From Brachyhypopomus gauderio (taxonomy: Eukaryota > Chordata > Actinopteri > Gymnotiformes > Hypopomidae): a DNA stretch of 64,000 nucleotides. This document shows positions 44,186 to 57,800 of the stretch, in pieces. Location of the stretch: contig NC_135212.1 of the NCBI RefSeq assembly GCF_052324685.1, positions 27,153,915 to 27,217,914 of the forward strand. Reading direction: 5' to 3'. Below the pieces are notes generated by a model. The model was not told the DNA's origin. It saw only the letters and a program-made list of their open reading frames with translations, and did not search any database. A program made the position numbers and the translations under genes. Each line of letters starts with the position of its first letter. The stretch's first letter is position 1.

Positions 44186-47100
44186 AATGAGACAGGGAAG
44201 GGTGGGGCAGGTTTAAACAGGCCTTTCTGCTGTTATATCTGCTGTAATATCAGTGATATCCAGTACATCAGTGTGTGAGGGAACTGGTGTGCAGATTTCT
44301 TGGGTCTCACCAAGTCCACAGCATTCCTCTTGTTGGTCTCCATGAGGGTTTCATCAACAAACTTCTGCCAGCGTCCTTTATAGTCAATAGGTAACTCTTA
44401 ACAGAGTGAGAGAGAGTGAGAGAGAGAGTGAGAGAGAGAGTGTGAGTGAGTGAGTGAGTGAGTGAGAGAGAAACATAATACCATTGCCAAGAGCAATATT
44501 TTTTACAAGCAACAATAAGAATTACAAGTCATGCGGGTACCATTTATGAGCTGTGTGATTATCTGGGCTTGGACTGGCTCTTTCTCCACACACTGCACTA
44601 CTGCATTGGCTATTCTGGTAAGATGCCCCATGTAACCTCTCCTCATGCCCCCCTCAGCCCTGAAAAGCACATATTAATTCATACACTCAAACATTAGCAG
44701 CAAACGGTCAGTCAGTGTAATGTTTCCACCGCACTCTTAACCTGCAGCAGAGTTCAGGGCAGTTCTGCTGTTCTTACTGGGTTTTGTCATTCTCCTCCCA
44801 AGCGTCCAGGAGCCTCTGCAGCAGCCTGCACTTCTGAAAGAGCTTCACACGCACACAAGAGTTCACAGGATTACGCAAACATCCCTCGTGCAGAAGACTC
44901 AACTCTCAGAGACCAAAGTCTCCACTGAACAATCAACATCAGGGTTCTCCTTCCAATAAAGCATTAAAATATTTTATTAAAAAACCATGGTAAATATGCC
45001 AATACATGCACACATTTGCAGATAAAGGTATAGTGTTACTATTCTTACTATACTAACTTTAGTCCATCAATGAGATCTGATTAGGGGATGGGACACGTAC
45101 ATGCTTTACCAGGTCTTGGTGTGACAGCATTTCCAAGTTTGCAGTGTCTGCACTGGAAGTGTGTGTGTGATCTGTCCGGGCTGGCTCTGGACTGTCCTGT
45201 GTGGGCCCCTCTGGTGCCGTTTGGTTAAGGATGGCAGATACACACTGTTCCACTTGAACATGAAGAAAATTGTTCCACGTGAATTTAAAAAACAGATCCT
45301 ATGGAGGGCAAGAGAAGGGCAGAAAGGAGGTCCAGAGAGGCCATTAAACAGCAGAGTTGAGTGGGGGGGGGTCATGCGGGTGAGCAGAGCCTCACCAGCA
45401 GCAGGTTGATCATGTCCAGTTGGCAGAGCTCGTGGTGGATTCTGGGTGCGTTGGTGCCAAGCAGAGCCGCCACCAGCCTGCAGGCGTGGAGCCGGGCGTT
45501 CCCGAAGGGCTCCTCCAGAACGCCCAGGGTGGTCAGCATACTGCACCTCTGCATGCATGAGAACGAGAGTCATCTGCACAACAGCCACATACACGATCCC
45601 GTGCCCAGAGACATAGGAGACATGGGAAAATACCTTAGGAGGGTGGAGCAGCAGGTGGTGGAAATGCTTAAGGTGAGGCTGAATGCCCAGCAAGATGGTG
45701 TTGTTTACAGTGTAAGACTTCTCCACGCCCTGAGATCCAGAGTCTATCAGCTCCACTCTGTCATGTAAAAAAATATTACATCAGTTAAATCTGAAAGACA
45801 GATAGACAGGAGAAAAATGGAGACAGACAGGAAGTTTGTGTACACCACTTGTGTTTCTGATGCTAACCCCAATTTTCGTGTCTCTATCAGTGTGAGTAAA
45901 ACTTGAGTTCCATTAACGATGCAAGCTTCACTTTGTTCTCGATCAAACATGTTCCTGAAGAGGGCCTCCACATTCTGCTGGCTAGCAAGCACACACACAC
46001 ACACACATCAAGTCAGACAAAACACCCATGTAGAAAACACCAAAACCTGGATGTTCTCACAGCTGCACACGGACACACACACACACACTCACAGCTCCAC
46101 TGTAGCAAGCAGAGGGTCGGGCTCGGAAGTCTCCTGCATGGCCTGATCACGACTCATGCGAATGATGTCACACAGTGTCTGAGATGCATTTGACTGTCTC
46201 TGAGTACAAATATACACATGCACGTTGTCAGACAGAGTCAAACTCTGTTGATCTAGACTGGACAGAAGAAAAAGCATTTATAAACTAACCTCATTGTCAC
46301 TGCTGGGCTGAATCAGCTCTGTCAGTCTCTCAATAAGATGCTCCTCATTCAGCCACTGAAAATAATTGAAAGGTATGAAAACACCACATGTACATAGACA
46401 CAAAGAACAATGCACACTTTTTCCTGGGACATTTTAATGAGTGAAAGAGCACTCATTATGCATAAATTTCAGTGCCGTGTTGCTTGAAGGAATCCTAAAT
46501 GCAGCAGTAGCTACTCACAGTTAAGACTGTCTGTCTGAGGGAGGCAGGTTCAACACAGCTGATGAGACGCAGCAGCAGATCCATCATGGCCGACGTGTCC
46601 ATGTGCTTCAACACCATCGGAATAAACCCCTCCTTTCTTCTCAGGAAACTGATAGTCTGTCAGAGTCAAAAGGAATGCAGTATTTATTAGACAACACATT
46701 AATCTCAATGGAATAACACCAGCTATCAGCTGGTATCAGTATCAGTATATCAGCTAAATTCAATGAGTATGCAAGAGGTACAGGCATTTATATGTACAGA
46801 AGAGAATGGACAGCATGCATCTCTGTGCATTTGTGCACCTGTTCTGTTTTCCGGCTAATTAAGTTGCCAAAGGTCTTGCTGAAGAAGGATGCAAGCAGGG
46901 GGTTTAGAGGAGGCTCCTGTTCTAGGAAGCTGTACAGTGTGTTCAGGACAGACTCATCTTCGCCTACTTTATCATTAATGATGGATACATCACACGTCAA
47001 CAACTCACAGGCTGTGTTGGCATGTCTAAGAGAGGGAGAGATTTCCGAAAGAGACATTTGTGTAAGCAACTCCAGCAGAGAACCAAGATGGCAACTGCTA

Positions 47101-47413
47101 TTTTACAAACACAAAATGATCGACGTGTTCTACTGAAAAAGACAAGCCCTTGTTTCCTCTGCCTCCTGCAATTTCTCTGTCCTTACTTGTAGCGCATTTT
47201 CTCCTCCCGGTCAGTAGGGGGCTCGTGTGTGATGAGCTGAACAAGCTCCAGCAAGCTGCTCTCCTGGGTAAGGAAGAGTAAGAGGCCCTGGTTCTGAGCC
47301 TTACACTCCTGCAGTACGTCGTCCTCATCTAGGAGCTCCAGAAGAGTCACGTCCTCCTTCTCCAACAGCTTCTGCAGCTGAGACGCTGTGTGTAGATCGA
47401 ACTTCCAGAACAT
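41990..47413 (-). CDS. PPP6R2: PP6 regulatory subunit 2 (SAPS-domain protein), complete, 20 coding exons
   Basis: Exons in transcript order: 47413-47187, 47025-46839, 46656-46519, 46355-46290, 46199-46093, 45981-45868, 45757-45634, 45548-45396, 45298-45101, 44842-44778, 44659-44541, 44396-44311, 44149-44052, 43899-43830, 43507-43380, 43279-43125, 42983-42815, 42734-42667, 42577-42370, 42086-41990; 858 codons. Cytosolic scaffold subunit of protein phosphatase 6, linking it to substrates and ankyrin-repeat subunits. The N-terminus [32 protein letters not shown] and [12 protein letters not shown] mark the helical SAPS domain. The acidic DEEEDIWED, then [13 protein letters not shown] and [10 protein letters not shown] match the PPP6R2 tail. 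Neighbouring ADM2 also supports PPP6R2 over PPP6R1/3. The C-terminus is shorter than human. A 5' UTR exon probably ends at 49401. Confidence 0.95.
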
Positions 47414-47437
47414 GACTGCTGTCCACACAACAGGGTG

Positions 47438-49400
47438 CTTAGAGGAGCAAAAGAAGAGGAGAGGATGTGCAGAGTGAGAAAATGTCATTTAACATGGTTA
47501 ACATAGCATTTTAACCCTTTCATCACCAAACTGGTTGTTTTCAGAACACAGGTGAACAGATTACTGACCTTAAATTAGAGAGTATGTTACTTCAAATAAG
47601 GTACAAAGTCCAGAACACAACCATTGGGCTAGACCATAGTGTCAGATGAACTGACTGGTAGCTTGAGGCTTTTCAAGTTACATCACACTACACACACCTG
47701 AGAAAGTGGAGAGAGCGGGAGGTGGGGAAGGAAACAAAGAGGGGAGTGTCAGAGGAACAGAACTAGTCCATCAAAGAGAAATGATAGTTAGGACACAGTA
47801 TGAAACTGTTAGAGGGGCAGTTTGCATACAAGTTACACTTCAGTAGTCTATAGTGTTTTACATAGTGTTTACATTGTTTCCATTGTTTCATAAAATGAAA
47901 TTACATTTAAGGGGTAAATCATGCAGAGTTTTAACACATCAAATTTATCTAAAGTGATCTAGATGGATTCTGGTGACACAGGTTAACACCAGCCATCGCA
48001 CTGGAGTGCAGAAAGGACTCTTGTTTTCAAAATGAACACCTCAACAATCTGATGTTGGCTAGAAGAAATATGACCACATAAATATGAAATCTAATGGGCT
48101 CCTGACAAGGTTGGGCCATTTTATGAAAGGCTGGCCAACTAATATATTTTGAGAATTTCCGTGTTGCTTCCATTCCATAAAAGCACATGCTGATGGTCTC
48201 TGCTGTTATTAAACCTTGATATATTGAACCCAAAGAGTCAATGCGAATGTTGTACCCTGTAACAATTTGTGTTTGTCATGTCAAAGCCAAGAGGTCATTA
48301 ATGCAAAACAATCTAGGTCATCCACTGATACTTCATCTATCATCTTTATCTATTTATGACTGTTTTTTATAAGTTACTGATTCATGTACAGGATGGCTGT
48401 GCACAGAAAATCAACTGAAACAATACATGTTCCTGAATCCAGTCCGCTCTCTGAAGTGAACATGGATCAACGTCAGACCACCTAGCCTGAATTAATCACA
48501 AATCTCGAACATACCAAATCAGACAGCACCATCTTGACTTATTTTGCACCCATGCATACACAATTAAGCAAATCAACCCGAAACGTTAATTTATACATAC
48601 AACCCTGGACTAAGATGCTAATCTACAAAAACATCTAAAATGTTTACATAGGCAGAAACTCGGCTAGAAGAAGAAATTAGTAACCTGGAGATCACAAGCA
48701 CTATGGTCAGGCACAAGGTGCGGGGGATCAAGGATCATCTTCCCGGGTAGTTGGCTAGTTAGCTGGGTTAGCTAACCTAACGCGATCTTACCATGCGTGC
48801 ACAAACACAGGCATTTATCAGAACCTATTTTACACTACACAAACAACTATTCACAGCACCTAGCTACATGTCTCTGGCAGAAAAGGGAGAGCGGCCTCGC
48901 AAACGCAGATCTTGCTCAATGTCAGGGTGCGATGAGGAAAGACTAGAGTGGTCAGACAACAGTGTGGTCACCATAGTCAGCAACCTTTTAAAATGTCACC
49001 ACTCACAACACGGACATTGGTTAGCTGACCAACTCCATTACACCAGATTAAACTCTGGGATCTAGTGTCTACATCTACACTGTCAACTGCTGGAGTTGGA
49101 CAACGTTAGTTTGGTTTAAATGACCCAAGACCAGCGTGCTACTTACATTGACCTGGGTGGCTTTACCTAAAACTACTGGTGGCAGCAAGCTACCACCCAA
49201 AGAACAGTTAACATAGCGTTAGCCAATGTGCTCAACGGCGAATGCCCAAACGGGGAGCTAGCTGGTTAATCTTTATAGCTCCAGTGTACCTAACACAACT
49301 GACCTGTCTAACCTATCTACCTAACACAACACAACTGACGTGTCTAACCTACCTAACTAGAGTTCACACACGTACAGCCGAGCAGCTACCGAGCACTCAC
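47438..49400 (-). other. PPP6R2: PPP6R2 5' intron
   Basis: The first coding exon begins at an acceptor at 47438-47439. A donor-like GTGAGTG on the minus strand at 49400 could end the 5' UTR exon. No coding exon was seen between. Confidence 0.5.
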
Positions 49401-50166
49401 CTCACACCTCCACGACTGGACTGCGCAACAGCGCTGCACCACAACGAATCCCCCTCCAGTCCCCTAACGCATCCCCAATCCAGCACTACACCACTTCAGC
49501 TTTTTAGCTTGTAAGCAGTTTGTACATTATTGTTATATTTTTGTTGTTGTTAAAATGGCGGATCTGGTAACGGGTGCGCGCAAACCGCGTGAACCGCCCT
49601 GCGCGTTCATTTTTCTAATATATTTATTGGCTGGCGTTTAATGTTATTGATTAACCCCCTTCGCGATGATCCATTAAAATGACCGTGTTAAAATGAATGA
49701 TCTGGCTTGCTGTGTGGAACTATTCGCACGATCCTAATGTGATTGATATGCATGAAAATATTAACCAACATCACTATGACTTTTTTTTTTATTTAGGGTT
49801 AATGTACTTTAGGGTTAAGCTTGTTTTAAGTTTGCTGTTAGACAGCCAGGCAACAGTTAACTGCTCCATACTGCCACAACACAGAAACATTTAGCCACTA
49901 GTGCCTAACTTTAGAATTCCCGGTGTCAAATTACAAATGGAACATATCTGAATGATTAATAAACGTAATATTTCCCCGTCGGAAATAAAAACCAAGACGG
50001 AAAACCCAAGCGCTTCATCCTAGTTTAGGGACCGTTGACGCATTGCGTGTGACGTCTAAACCGGCTCCTCTCCTCTCCTCTCTCTCTCTCTCCTCTCCTC
50101 TCCTCTCCCTCCATCAAACATTAGCCCTCCAGTGTAGTAGTAGTCCTCCTCATCCTCTCTGGTGCT
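49401..50166. promoter_or_regulatory. Head-to-head promoter region of PPP6R2 and DNAJA2
   Basis: PPP6R2 runs left from about 49.4-49.56 kb and DNAJA2 runs right from the ATG at 50167. The space of at most 770 bp has GC-rich patches (about 49557-49605 and 50045-50165), a TCTCC-rich tract just before DNAJA2 and no TATA box that I trust. This fits a shared two-way promoter. Confidence 0.5.
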
Positions 50167-53100
50167 ATGGCGAATGTTGTAGACACCAAACTATATGACA
50201 TCCTTGGGGTGTCTCCGTCGGCCACGGAGAACGAGCTCAAGAAGGTATTTGTCAGATTTGTCAGGCCATTCTCCATTAACACCGGCGCCTCGGTGGGGAT
50301 GCGGCTAGCTGGCTAGCTAGGTGCGCTAGGTGCGCTAGGTAGGTGTGCTAGCCGCGATATCAGCGCCTCACAGCCGCATTAAGCTAACGTAGCTAGCAGC
50401 GCGTGCTAGGCTCGGCACCAACGGTCGGTCGCGTGCGGCCTTTTAAATGTGTCGAGGCGTCCGTTGTGGGACTTGTGTCGCTAACGCAGCAACATCCCCT
50501 CCCTTGTTTTATATGTTATTTTTTTAGATGGCTTCAGAAACATTAACTAACTAGCCACAAGACCCGATAGTGGAACATAATCAAACTGATTATGAGGGAA
50601 CGCATCAGAAAGGAGAGTTGAACCTGTCTGACTAGTACCTAGTACCTGGTAGCAGCTGGCCGACTAGCTGTTACTGTCAGTCGGTACCGAAGTGCATCGT
50701 TCGGCCTACCAACGTAACGGGCCTGCGCCACACTAGCGTAAGAGCTTCAGAAACAATAACAAGCGATTGTTTTCAGTTTGCCTGGTGGTGGTCTTAGTGA
50801 TTAGCCTAAACAAATCTTATATTAAGCCTAAAGGGACTTGCAAGCCCTGTAAACTATCAGGAATATTATGTTGTGTTGAGAATAGAGGTATCGCCGGTTT
50901 AACAGAATGCTTGTTTATGGCAGTGTGGTTTAGAGTCTCCAGGGCCAGGTAATATGGCCTTATGAATCGGTAAATGCACTGGCAGTCTTTTATTTTTTGA
51001 CCCATATTTCATTACTGCGTTAAACACGTCTTAATCTGGTTGCTCATGAAACGAATGGTTTCACAAAACTCCTAACATTCTCAATGCCAGTGAATTTTAT
51101 ATGTACCATAGTGCCATATTAGCCTTGCAATGACCGTGTGACACGATAATTGCTTTAATATACATTTGTTAATTTCAAGGTTTTAATCTTGCATTTTCAT
51201 GAAGTTAGCTTTCTCACGCATTCTCATTATTTATATTATTTGTGGATTATTTTTTTTTAATACACATTTTTAAATTACCCACCATGCAGTTTGTACGTGT
51301 GTGTATTATATGAAAAAGAGACATAACACCTCTCCCTAATGTAAAAGCATATTTAAACCAGTATGGCCTATTTGCATTGCTTAAGGTTAATGAATAGCTG
51401 TGGCAATGTGTAATGATGATAGAAGATTAACCAGATGTAAAATGTATAATTTTAATAGAATTAGCAATAATTGTAAGTGTTTTAATTTTAGGCATATCGC
51501 AAGTTGGCAAAAGAATACCATCCTGATAAGAATCCTAATGCAGGGGACAAGGTAAGAGATGTATCTTTTAATAAGTGGAAATTGCAGATGTTATATAAGC
51601 CTGAAAGTAAGTAAAGTGCATTAGAATTAATTGGCAAAGTGTGTGTGTGTGTGTGTCAGTTTAAGGAAATCAGTTTTGCATATGAGGTGCTAACTAATCC
51701 AGAGAAGAAGGAGCTGTACGATCGGTATGGAGAGCAGGGCTTACGTGAGGGTGGTGGTGGTGGAGCCGGAATGGAGGACATCTTCTCACATATCTTTGGC
51801 GGAGGTCTGTTTGGCTTCATGGGTGGTCAGAGCACCAGAAACCGAAACGGGGGCCGGCGGAGGGGGGAAGACATGGTGCATCCACTGAAGTGAGTCACTG
51901 GGGCAGAAAGTTCGTCCTGGTTTTACCTTAAGAGTAAATGTAAAAGCTTGTGCCATTCCTGGTTTTAAATCGACTCCTTGCCACAATTCTACCTTTTGGG
52001 ATCTTAAACATCTTGGTGTGCTTATGCGGTACACTGGCATTTCTGAAATCAGCTAAAACTCTTCTTTTTTTTTTTTTTGCCTCCCATGCTTGATTTGAAT
52101 TATTTACTTATGTTAATTTGTTTTATAGGGTGTCTTTAGAAGATCTTTATAATGGCAAAACTACTAAACTACAGCTCAGCAAGAATGTCCTCTGCAGTGC
52201 CTGCAATGGGTGAGAGGCGTTTGTATTCTTTATATACCATCTCACTTCACTGTAGCTGGACTGGAAATAACTTACCACGAAACTTTGCTTGGTGGTTGAC
52301 TACATTAATCAAGAAGTAATTACTTGGATTCTTTCTGTGTCATTGTCTCATATGGATTAATTGCCTGATGTAATCCCTCTCAGCCAGGGGGGTAAGACGG
52401 GGGCGGTACAGAAGTGTGGCACGTGCAGAGGGAGGGGCATGCGCATCATGATTAGACAACTGGCTCCTGGCATGGTGCAACAAATGCAGACTGTGTGTAC
52501 TGACTGCAGCGGAGAGGGTGAGTGTCAATGGCAGAATTGTTAGGTTTGTGACGAATCCTTCGCCACAGCATTATTGGAACGGATATGTTCAATTTTAACC
52601 ATTACAGACATTATAGTAAGTGTTTTAGTCACACTAACTGGACTAAGGCGCAGTACTGACGCTTTGGCTCAAGTGATGGCCACAACCATGACATGATTTC
52701 AGAACCGACGTCTTTGTGAAAGTGTACTGTTCAGAATATTCTGCCCTTTTGGAGGCATTTATGCACTTTGGTTTTTGATGGGACCGCAGGAGAGGTCATA
52801 AGCGAGAGGGACCGCTGCAAGCAGTGTGAAGGCCGCAAGGTGTGCAAGGAGGTGAAGGTTCTGGAGGTGCACGTGGATAAGGGCATGAGACATGGCCAGA
52901 AGATCACATTCAGTGGTGAAGCCGACCAGTCACCCAACACTGAGCCTGGAGATATTATACTGGTACTACAGGAGAAAGAACATGAGGTAACTCTCAAAAC
53001 ACACTGGCTACATGTATGTGATCACTCAGTGCAGCTGGTTTGAAAAGAGAAAATTATTATATTATTGAAAAGTGTGTGTGTGTGTGTGTGTGTGTGTCTA

Positions 53101-53720
53101 GGAGTTCCGCAGAGATGGTAACGATCTGCACATGTGCCAGACGATCGGCCTGGTGGAAGCTCTGTGTGGTTTCCAGCTCACACTCGTGCACCTCGATGGC
53201 CGACACCTCCTCATCAAATACCCTGCTGGAAAAGTGATAGAGCCAGGTGCATACATATGGATGTGTGCTCTGTGTGATATGTGCCACCGTACTGCTTGAT
53301 CTGTAAAAGCACTGCATGTTTGAAAGTCTGTGGAACGGATCAGTGTCTTTCACTGCTGGCAGAGCAGGGTTTGAACGATTCAAGAGAGATTGCAGGCTGC
53401 TTTGTTGTGTAGTCACGGAGAAACCTACTATGTAGAAAAGTTGCAGTTCTTCAACTGAGTGGACAAAAACACTGAGAGGAAACCTTGTGACACTGGTGAT
53501 GTGAATATGCTGTTTCAGGGTCTGTTAGAGTGGTCCGTGGTGAGGGGATGCCCCAGTACAGAAACCCTTTTGAGAAAGGAGATCTCTACATCAAGTTTGA
53601 TGTGCGGTTTCCAGATAATGGTTGGATTTCCACCGAGAAACTTACGGTAACTGTAATAATAATTACATAAAGTCATTATTTGAATCCTAATTCACGTAGT
53701 AACCACCACCTCATGCCAGT

Positions 53721-53783
<63 letters not shown>

Positions 53784-54024
53784 TTTTTTTGTAAAGGTTT
53801 TATGGTTTCAGTGTATGCATCTTTTGTTCTTGTAGGAACTGGAAGATCTGTTACCATCGCGTGAAGAGGTTCCTGTGATCTCAGCTGACACAGAAGAGGT
53901 GGAGCTGCAGGAGTTTGACCTCAGTCAGGGGTCATCTGGCAGCCAGCGGCGTGAGGCCTACAACGACAGCTCAGATGAGGAAGGGGGTCCTCATGGTCCA
54001 GGGGTGCAGTGTACCCACCAGTAG
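50167..54024 (+). CDS. DNAJA2: DnaJ (Hsp40) type A co-chaperone A2, complete, nine coding exons
   Basis: Exons: 50167-50244, 51492-51551, 51660-51889, 52129-52209, 52384-52517, 52790-52986, 53102-53246, 53519-53646, 53836-54024; 413 codons (human 412). Cytosolic Hsp40 that stimulates Hsp70 ATPase and delivers substrates. The J domain occupies about residues 8-70 with the catalytic HPD at 36-38. A Gly/Phe-rich linker follows ([12 protein letters not shown]). The zinc-finger region has the four CxxCxG modules CSACNG, CGTCRG, CTDCSG and CKQCEG. The C-terminal substrate domains contain GEADQ and [11 protein letters not shown]. The end CTHQ is a CaaX farnesylation box, as in human (CAHQ). In exon 7 the residues after DLHM differ from the mammalian sequence. 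Poly(A) signal at 54517-54522. Confidence 0.96.
50245..51491 (+). other. DNAJA2: DNAJA2 intron 1
   Basis: Begins in the GC-rich promoter area and includes a short CTAG/GCTAGGT repeat at about 50310-50350. No other feature seen. Confidence 0.5.
53731..53774. repeat. (TA)n microsatellite in DNAJA2 intron 8
   Basis: About 22 TA units, about 60 bp before the exon 9 acceptor region. Confidence 0.95.
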
Positions 54025-54843
54025 ATTCCCACACGTGTTCACCGCAGTGTTTCTCTTTCGGAAAACTTGATTCCATCTCAGCTGGACAAACTCTTAAAGC
54101 CACCCCACTCCGCGACCCCACCCTAACCATTGATTGCATTGTGTCATGGACACAAGACATTTCGCATATGCTAAGACTGAAGTTAAACTAAATACACAAT
54201 CTTGCATTCAGCACACATCCACTAATTTCAAGTTGATGACAGAAAGCATAGAAATAGTGTTTAAAAAAAGATTTTTTATTTCGTTATCACTTGCATTGTC
54301 ATGTTAGACTTTTTGCATATCTGTATACATGGTTACTGAAAATTTAAACTTGAAAGTAAGGGAGAAACCGACTTTGTGTATAGGATTTAAGTTATAATTG
54401 CCATAAACACAGATGTGCACGCACTCATACGCACAAAGTTGTGAAGCAATGACTGCTGTGTGTATGAATGGGGATTGAGACAGTGACGTTACCACTGTGT
54501 AGGTGTTCTGAACTTCAATAAAACAGAATGTGTCGAATTTGTTTCTCAATCATTCTGCTTGTCCTGTAGCAGTCACATATTGTCACCTATGCAGTTTGTC
54601 TAGAAGGCACCAAACAGTCCAGAATCTTTGGATTTATTATGATGTTACATGGTATTAACAATATGGCTGGTATTACATTAGCATATTCTGATTATTTCTT
54701 CATCTATACTTGCGCACAAAAATAAATGCAAGCCTCTCACTGAAACCCCTACAAATATAGCACGACACCACCAGAAGGCAGTCACTTGCACTCAAACGAC
54801 ATTCCAGAGCACAAAGAAAGGGACCTGTATTCGTTCCTGTGTA
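54025..54843. other. Convergent 3' ends of DNAJA2 and the next gene
   Basis: DNAJA2 3' UTR runs to about 54540 (AATAAA at 54517-54522). A minus-strand AATAAA (54638-54633) could end the gene on the right. A CTCF-like CCACCAGAAGGCAG lies at about 54769-54782. Confidence 0.5.
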
Positions 54844-57800
54844 CTAAAGCCCATCTTCTGTATCGGTCATGTGCTGAGCCGTGGGTGCAAGCAGTTCCTT
54901 AAACCCTGCAGTGTTTCTGCGGACACAAAGATTATTTACAGGTATTAATTTAATATATGCGCTACACACACATCTGACACTGCGGGCTTTGTCTGAAGTG
55001 ACGTTACCTCTCTCTCCTGGACTGTAGGACATATGAACGTTCTCTACGCAGCTGTAGCAGTTTCTCTTTAACCAAGGTCTTCTGTTGCTGCTCATCTTGC
55101 TACGGGCCACACACACTTCAGTTCAGTCATGTTACATGGGAATGCATCTGAGTGTCTGCTGCTGTCTGCAGTCTGCTACCTGTTGCAGTGAGCCAGCCAG
55201 CTGCTTGAATGTGTCTTCCTGTGTCAGACCCAGCAGGTCCTCATCTGACTTCTTGTTTTGGATGATTGACAGGCGCTGTTGAACCTGAGGGTGGGGATAA
55301 GAAGGATATAATCACAGCAAAACACTGTTCATCATCTAATGGTGAATTAAGAAGAGTAACTGCTCAAAAACAGCTTTTCTTAACACAAATTGGTTTTTTA
55401 ACTTTGCGACAATACATTCTGTGTATGCTCAAAGAACTGGTGTATCTTTGTGGTCTATGTGACCAGCAAGTAGTGATTTGAACTGGACAAGTGAATGTAC
55501 TTCATATTCACGTAGGCTACTCAAGTATGTGTGTGCATGTTCTCACTCGGTACAGTTGTCTGTCTCTGTCTTGTTGCCATCTGAGCTCCGCTCTCCTCTG
55601 GATGTGTACCAGGCTACGCATGGTGGCCTCCCGTTGTAGCTGCTGCTCCTCACCCACCTCACTACCACACACCAGCTCACTCTTCTGCCCCTCACCCACC
55701 TCACTACCACACACCAGCTCACTCTTCTGCTCCTCACCCACCTCACTCCCACACACCAGCTCACTCTTCTGCTCCTCACCCACCTCACTCCCACACACCA
55801 GCTCACTCTTCTGCTGATCACACACCTCAGTCCCACACACCAGCTCATTCTTCTGCTGTTCACACACCTCACTCCCACACAGCAGCTCACTCTTCTGATG
55901 TTCACACACCTCACTCCCACACACCAGCTCACTCTTCTGCTGTTCACACACCTTACTCTCAATTACCAGCTCACTCTTCTGTTTCTCACACACCTCACTC
56001 CCACACACCAGCTCACTCTTCTCCTCACACACCTCACTCTCACACACCAGCTCACTCTTCTGGTCCTCAAACACTTGACTGCCACACACCACTTTGCTCT
56101 TGTGCTCCTCACACACTGCATTGACCAGTTTAGCCTTGTTTTGGTATATTCGCCCGGCTCCATGTGGGATCTTTGGGCCCGGTTCTGGATTTGCTGGATC
56201 CGTGATATTTCCATTTACTGCACTTTCAGCCTGAGAACACCAGTCAAAAAATAGGAAAAAAATTCCCTGGTTTTTTGTGCATTTCAGACTAATTTGTGAA
56301 AATCAGAATTTAGTTATTCTGAAAATGCTAAATAAATTGTAACACAAACAGGGAAAGGGAGTAGAGTGAGCTGGTGGTGTCTGAGGTGAGTGTAATCCTA
56401 ACCGTGGTGCGTGTGGAGTGATCCTGTACACACTGCATGATTGCATCCTTCTCTGTAGTCCGTGTGTGCTCGGGAGAACTGGAGTCCTCTACTTCATTGT
56501 GCGCTGTATTTAAGTGAACCTGCTGTGTGTTGGTCAGAAGATCTGCAGGTGTCTCCTCTACTGTCTCTTCCTCTGGTAAACCTGTGGTAATTTCCTGCGA
56601 ACAAAAACTTGCTTGTCACAAGACATTCAAGGTAATTCTTCAGACTCTGTGTTCAAATGAGTGTGTATGCCTGGTCTTTACTCACACCATCAGCTGGTTT
56701 GCTCCAGGCCAGTGTGATCAATGAGTCCTGTTTCTCCACACAAACTACCTCCTCTCTGTCTTCCACACTCCTCTCTCCTCTCTCCGCTTCTCTCCTCTCC
56801 TCTTCTCCCCCCATTGTCTCCTCCACTGCTAACTCTCTCCTGCCCTCTGCCTCCTTTATTTTGTCATGTGATACATCTCTTTTTCCCTTCTTTCCTCCCC
56901 CTCTCCCCTCTCCCTCAACTCCATAATTGTCCAGGTCCTCCTCATCTCTGTGGCCTCTACCTCCCAGGATCTCTAGATACGGCGCATCTTCAGGGACTAG
57001 GACACCACCACACCCTGCGAATCCAAGACAGATACAGCATGACTAGCAGGTCATGACTAGTGGGGGATCACTGGAGATCCTTAGCATAAACAAAGCTGAT
57101 CACTAGAGTATTAGTGATCAGAGAATAGCTAATGTCTGTGGAAAGAGTAGAGTATTGCGATATGCAATCTGCTAGCAAGGGGTCTTGTAAATGAGCAGAT
57201 TACCAAAGCAGAGCTCTTGATCTTCATTTAATGATGAAACATCTTGTCCTTCATCTTGCTCAGTCTTCTTCTCATCCTGCCACAGACGCAAGGAACACAG
57301 GAACCTTCCTTTCTCCACCACTGCTAAAACACTTTTTCATGTACAATGTATACATTATGTTCTTGATAAATAAACTTAAGTCCACTTAAGTTTTGGTTGT
57401 AGCCTTATTGGTCACATACCGTAAGTAACTAATTCGTGCCTCAAAGCTGCTTACCATCAAAGTGGGAGTCTTCACCATGGACACGCCTGGAGAGGTGTGT
57501 GTCGGGATGTGTGTAGCGACATGTGACTGTAGTAGCTCATGCAGGCTGTGCAGCTTAGGAACACGGAGCTCATCCTCATATTTCTGAAGCAAGACCATAA
57601 GACCACTGGCATCCTGTGGGTGGTACAACCATCATATTAATCAGTTCAATGCTTACTCACTGGCATGCAACTTCCACTTCATAACCTGTGTGTGTGTGTG
57701 TGGGGGGGTGTTTGTGTGCGTGTGTGTGTGTGTGTGTGTGTGGGGGGGGGGGGGTGTTTGTGTGCGTGTGTGTGGTGTACCGTGCTTGGAAACGTATGCA

